Origin: DASVSE01 sp036399715
Lineage (GTDB): Bacteria > Bacteroidota > Rhodothermia > Rhodothermales > Rubricoccaceae
NCBI GenBank assembly: GCA_036399715.1
Contig: DASWMO010000230.1
Coordinates: 1-9,127 of the forward strand
Reading direction: 5' to 3'
DNA length: 9,127 bases
Shown: piece after piece, positions 7,225 to 9,127 of the stretch
How the letters are laid out: each line of letters opens with the position of its first letter
How positions within the stretch are numbered: position 1 is the first letter of the stretch
Notes under the pieces: generated by a model
Databases searched by the model: none
Told to the model about the DNA's origin: nothing
Seen by the model: only the letters and a program-made list of their open reading frames with translations
Position numbers and translations under genes: made by a program

Positions 7225-8958
7225 TTACCGGTCGGCCTGCGCGAGCGACGCCGTCGCGGTCTGCCACTGCTGCATCGCGGCCTGGATCACGGGGTCGATC
7301 TGGCCGACGACCGGGTACCACGAGTCCGTGTCGAAGAGGCGGCGCGCCATGAACGCCTTGATGCGCGTCTCGATGTCGCGCCGCGACCCGGCGAGTTCGC
7401 TGCGGACGAGAATGCTCGCGGCCTGCGTCGTGTCTGCCGGAGCAGCCGTGCTAGCCGCCGGACGTGTGTCCACGACGCGCACGCCGCGCGTGCCGGCGTA
7501 GTCGAGGAAGGCGCTGAACGTGGCGTCGTCGATGCGGTAGCCGCGGACGAACTCGGTCTCGCGACCGGACCACTCCTGGCGGAAGCGCTCGCCGAGCTGC
7601 TCGATGCGGACGCGCGCGAAGTCGTTGTCGAGGTTGCGCCCTATCACGACACGGAGCGGAGCCGAGACGCTGTCGAGGGCGACGATGTAGTCCGGCAGGA
7701 CGCCGCCGCCGCCGTAGACCGTCCGCCCGCCGTCGGTCCGGAAGACAAGCGAGTCCGGGACGCCGCCCCGGAGGCGTCCCGTGTCGACGAGCCCGCCCTG
7801 CGGCGCCACGACGTCCTCGACGGCCGCGCGGAGGGCGCGCTTCGTCTCGAAGTACGCCTCCTCCCCCTCACCGACCGTGTACGGCGTCTGGATGAGACGC
7901 CCCGACGGCGTGAAGTAGCGGCTGACGGTCATCTGGAGAACCGACCCGTCGGACATCGCGAACTGCTGCTGGACGAGGCCCTTGCCGAACGTCCGGCGGC
8001 CGACGAGGAACGCGCGGTCGTGGTCCTGGAGCGCTCCGGCGACGATCTCGGACGCCGACGCGGAGTTCTCGTTGACGAGCACCATGACGGGCGCGGTCTC
8101 GAAGTGTCCTCCTGCAGTCGCACGGTACTGGCGGCGATTGTTGGGGTGCCGCGAGTCCGTGTAGACGATCATGTTGCCCTCGGGCAGAAACTCGTCGGCG
8201 ATCTGGTAGGCCTGGTCGAGCAGGCCGCCGCCGTTGTCGCGGAGGTCGAGCACGAGGCGCGTCATGCCCTCGCGGCGCAGCTCGTCGATGGCCGTCCGGA
8301 TCTCCTGCGCGCTCGTCTGCGCGAAGCGCTGGAGGCGGATGTAGCCTGTCTCGTCATCGATCATGTACGTCGCGATGACCGTGTTGAGCGGGATCTCGTC
8401 GCGGGTGATCGTGAACGGCAGCGACTCGGGATAGCCCGGCCGCGAGACGACGAGGCGGACCGTCGTGCCGCGTGGCCCCTTGAGAAAGCGCTGCACGTCG
8501 TCCGTGTCCAGCCCGACGGCCGTCGTGTCACCGATCTGGACGATTCGGTCGCCGGCCATGAGGCCGGCGTCGTCGCTCGGGCCGCCGGCGATGGGCATCA
8601 GGACCACGAGCGAGTCGCGGCCGGCCGTGCCGGGCACGAACTCGTAGTAGATGCCGATGCCCTGGAACGAGCCCGCGAACGACTCGCGGACGCCGTTCAT
8701 CTCAGACGCCGAGATGTAGACCGAGTGGGGATCGAGGCCGGCGAGCATGCCCTCGATGGCGTCCTCGGCGAGCTGTGCCGAGTCCACGCGCTCGACGTAG
8801 CTGCGCGTGATGTACTCGTACGCCTCCTCGATCTTGCGGAGCGACTGGGTGTCGTCGGAGGCCGAGACGGCGTCGCGGACGCTGACGCTGAGCACGAGGC
8901 CCACGGCGAGGACGCCGGCGCCGGCGGCGAGCAGGGCGGGACGAGGACGGCGAAGCAT
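7225..8958 (-). CDS. S41 carboxy-terminal processing peptidase (CtpA/Prc family)
   Basis: A 577-residue serine protease that trims or degrades proteins from the C-terminus in the cell envelope. The ATG at 8958 is followed by Arg-rich residues and a hydrophobic segment (about 8-27), a signal peptide or membrane anchor. Residues about 38-90 are the helical N-terminal part common to CTPs (IEEAYEYITRSYVERVD, GLDPHSVYIS). A PDZ domain spans about 95-175, with the GLMAGDRIVQIGD segment. The S41 core follows, with GYIRLQRFAQTSAQEI, LVLDLRDNGGG (235-245) and the catalytic block NENSASASEI...RTFGKGLVQQ. By spacing to E. coli Prc, Ser301 and Lys326 form the dyad and Gln330 assists, so it should be active. 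A C-terminal region of about 150 residues (426-577), including RDIETRIKAFMARRLFD and WYPVVGQIDPVIQAAMQQW, is typical of Bacteroidota homologues. The upstream 169 bases are probably its leader; the hairpin beyond its stop suggests a separate transcript. Confidence 0.95.
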   Translation of the reverse strand: MLRRPRPALLAAGAGVLAVGLVLSVSVRDAVSASDDTQSLRKIEEAYEYITRSYVERVDSAQLAEDAIEGMLAGLDPHSVYISASEMNGVRESFAGSFQGIGIYYEFVPGTAGRDSLVVLMPIAGGPSDDAGLMAGDRIVQIGDTTAVGLDTDDVQRFLKGPRGTTVRLVVSRPGYPESLPFTITRDEIPLNTVIATYMIDDETGYIRLQRFAQTSAQEIRTAIDELRREGMTRLVLDLRDNGGGLLDQAYQIADEFLPEGNMIVYTDSRHPNNRRQYRATAGGHFETAPVMVLVNENSASASEIVAGALQDHDRAFLVGRRTFGKGLVQQQFAMSDGSVLQMTVSRYFTPSGRLIQTPYTVGEGEEAYFETKRALRAAVEDVVAPQGGLVDTGRLRGGVPDSLVFRTDGGRTVYGGGGVLPDYIVALDSVSAPLRVVIGRNLDNDFARVRIEQLGERFRQEWSGRETEFVRGYRIDDATFSAFLDYAGTRGVRVVDTRPAASTAAPADTTQAASILVRSELAGSRRDIETRIKAFMARRLFDTDSWYPVVGQIDPVIQAAMQQWQTATASLAQADR

Positions 8959-9006
8959 CAGGGCGGGGGGAGGTGGTCTGGCTCGAACGGGACGCCGGAA
9001 GCACTT

Positions 9007-9030
9007 GGTGTGCCGTCGGGTGTGCCGCGG
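9007..9030. repeat. Two-copy 12-base near-tandem repeat in the S41 leader
   Basis: GGTGTGCCGTCG (9007-9018) is followed directly by GGTGTGCCGCGG (9019-9030), ten of twelve bases identical, with a partial GGTGG after it. The stretch lies upstream of the S41 gene and seems non-coding. It is short and may be slippage in GC-rich DNA; a binding site is possible but not supported by a known motif. Confidence 0.4.
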
Positions 9031-9039
9031 GGTGGCAAT

Positions 9040-9047
9040 CGAAGGTA
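9040..9047 (-). promoter_or_regulatory. Weak candidate -7 element for the S41 gene
   Basis: The minus strand reads TACCTTCG here, which matches the Bacteroidota -7 consensus TAnnTTTG at five of its six fixed positions. It would place transcription start about 75 bases before the ATG at 8958. No TTG is seen at the expected -33 distance, so this is only a candidate. Confidence 0.2.
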
Positions 9048-9082
9048 CGCGCCGACGGGTTCGGCCCGGACCCGTGAAGGGA

Positions 9083-9110
9083 CGGCAAACCCGGCGGCGA
9101 ACCCGGCGGC
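9083..9110. repeat. 12-base tandem repeat (2.3 copies)
   Basis: CGGCAAACCCGG (9083-9094) and CGGCGAACCCGG (9095-9106) differ at one base and are followed by CGGC. They lie near the right edge of the window, upstream of the S41 gene. No gene is supported around them on either strand. Confidence 0.45.
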
Positions 9111-9127
9111 CCGATGCCTCGTTGATC

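Noticed and set aside
8959..9127. Possible end of a minus-strand gene whose TGA would overlap the S41 start (TGATG)
   Set aside because: The 55-residue frame is Pro/Gly-rich, has more A/T at third positions than the neighbouring genes, and contains no recognisable sequence; it cannot be supported from this window.
1..9127. CRISPR arrays, insertion sequences, tRNA or rRNA genes, prophage or defence genes
   Set aside because: I found no regularly spaced repeats, transposase-like frames, cloverleaf or rRNA sequence; all supported genes are envelope proteins with uniform composition.

Overview
The window is GC-rich (roughly 70%) and densely coding, with few Shine-Dalgarno-like sites and many envelope proteins. 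Protein styles (a Bacteroidota-type S41 C-terminal processing protease with a long helical tail, a PD40 propeller joined to an Omp85-type barrel, PEGA proteins with two C-terminal membrane segments) together with the high GC suggest a Rhodothermota/Rhodothermales-like member of the Bacteroidota lineage (Rubricoccus/Rubrivirga/Salinibacter type). This placement is an inference from style, not a match.

Layout. Plus strand, left: the last 46 codons of an unrecognised gene (1-141), then a signal-peptide-bearing Omp85-like outer-membrane barrel (209-1513), and a small two-helix membrane protein (1510-2001) whose GTG start overlaps the barrel's stop. These converge, across 45 bases, on a minus-strand cluster. 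Read in its own direction, the minus strand holds an S41 protease (8958 to 7225), a strong hairpin (7198 to 7165), then a tightly packed three-gene unit: a 1017-residue protease/propeller/barrel fusion (7065 to 4012), a BamB-like lipoprotein (4012 to 2861, one-base TGATG overlap) and a PEGA-like protein with two C-terminal membrane helices (2838 to 2047, 22-base gap). About 170 bases upstream of the S41 gene appear non-coding.

How the genes fit together. All six complete genes have a signal peptide, lipobox, barrel or membrane helix, so the whole window concerns the cell envelope. The most interesting part is the minus-strand trio. Its first product combines an intact gluzincin-type zinc site (HELTH...TEG), a PD40 propeller and an Omp85-type barrel with the LRGF loop-6 motif and a C-terminal Phe. 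It is followed by a lipoprotein resembling BamB, the propeller partner of BamA, and by an inner-membrane-type PEGA protein. Together they could form a trans-envelope assembly with proteolytic and outer-membrane functions, but no function is demonstrated. The rest looks like ordinary chromosomal sequence: I saw no mobile elements, CRISPR arrays, tRNA or rRNA genes.
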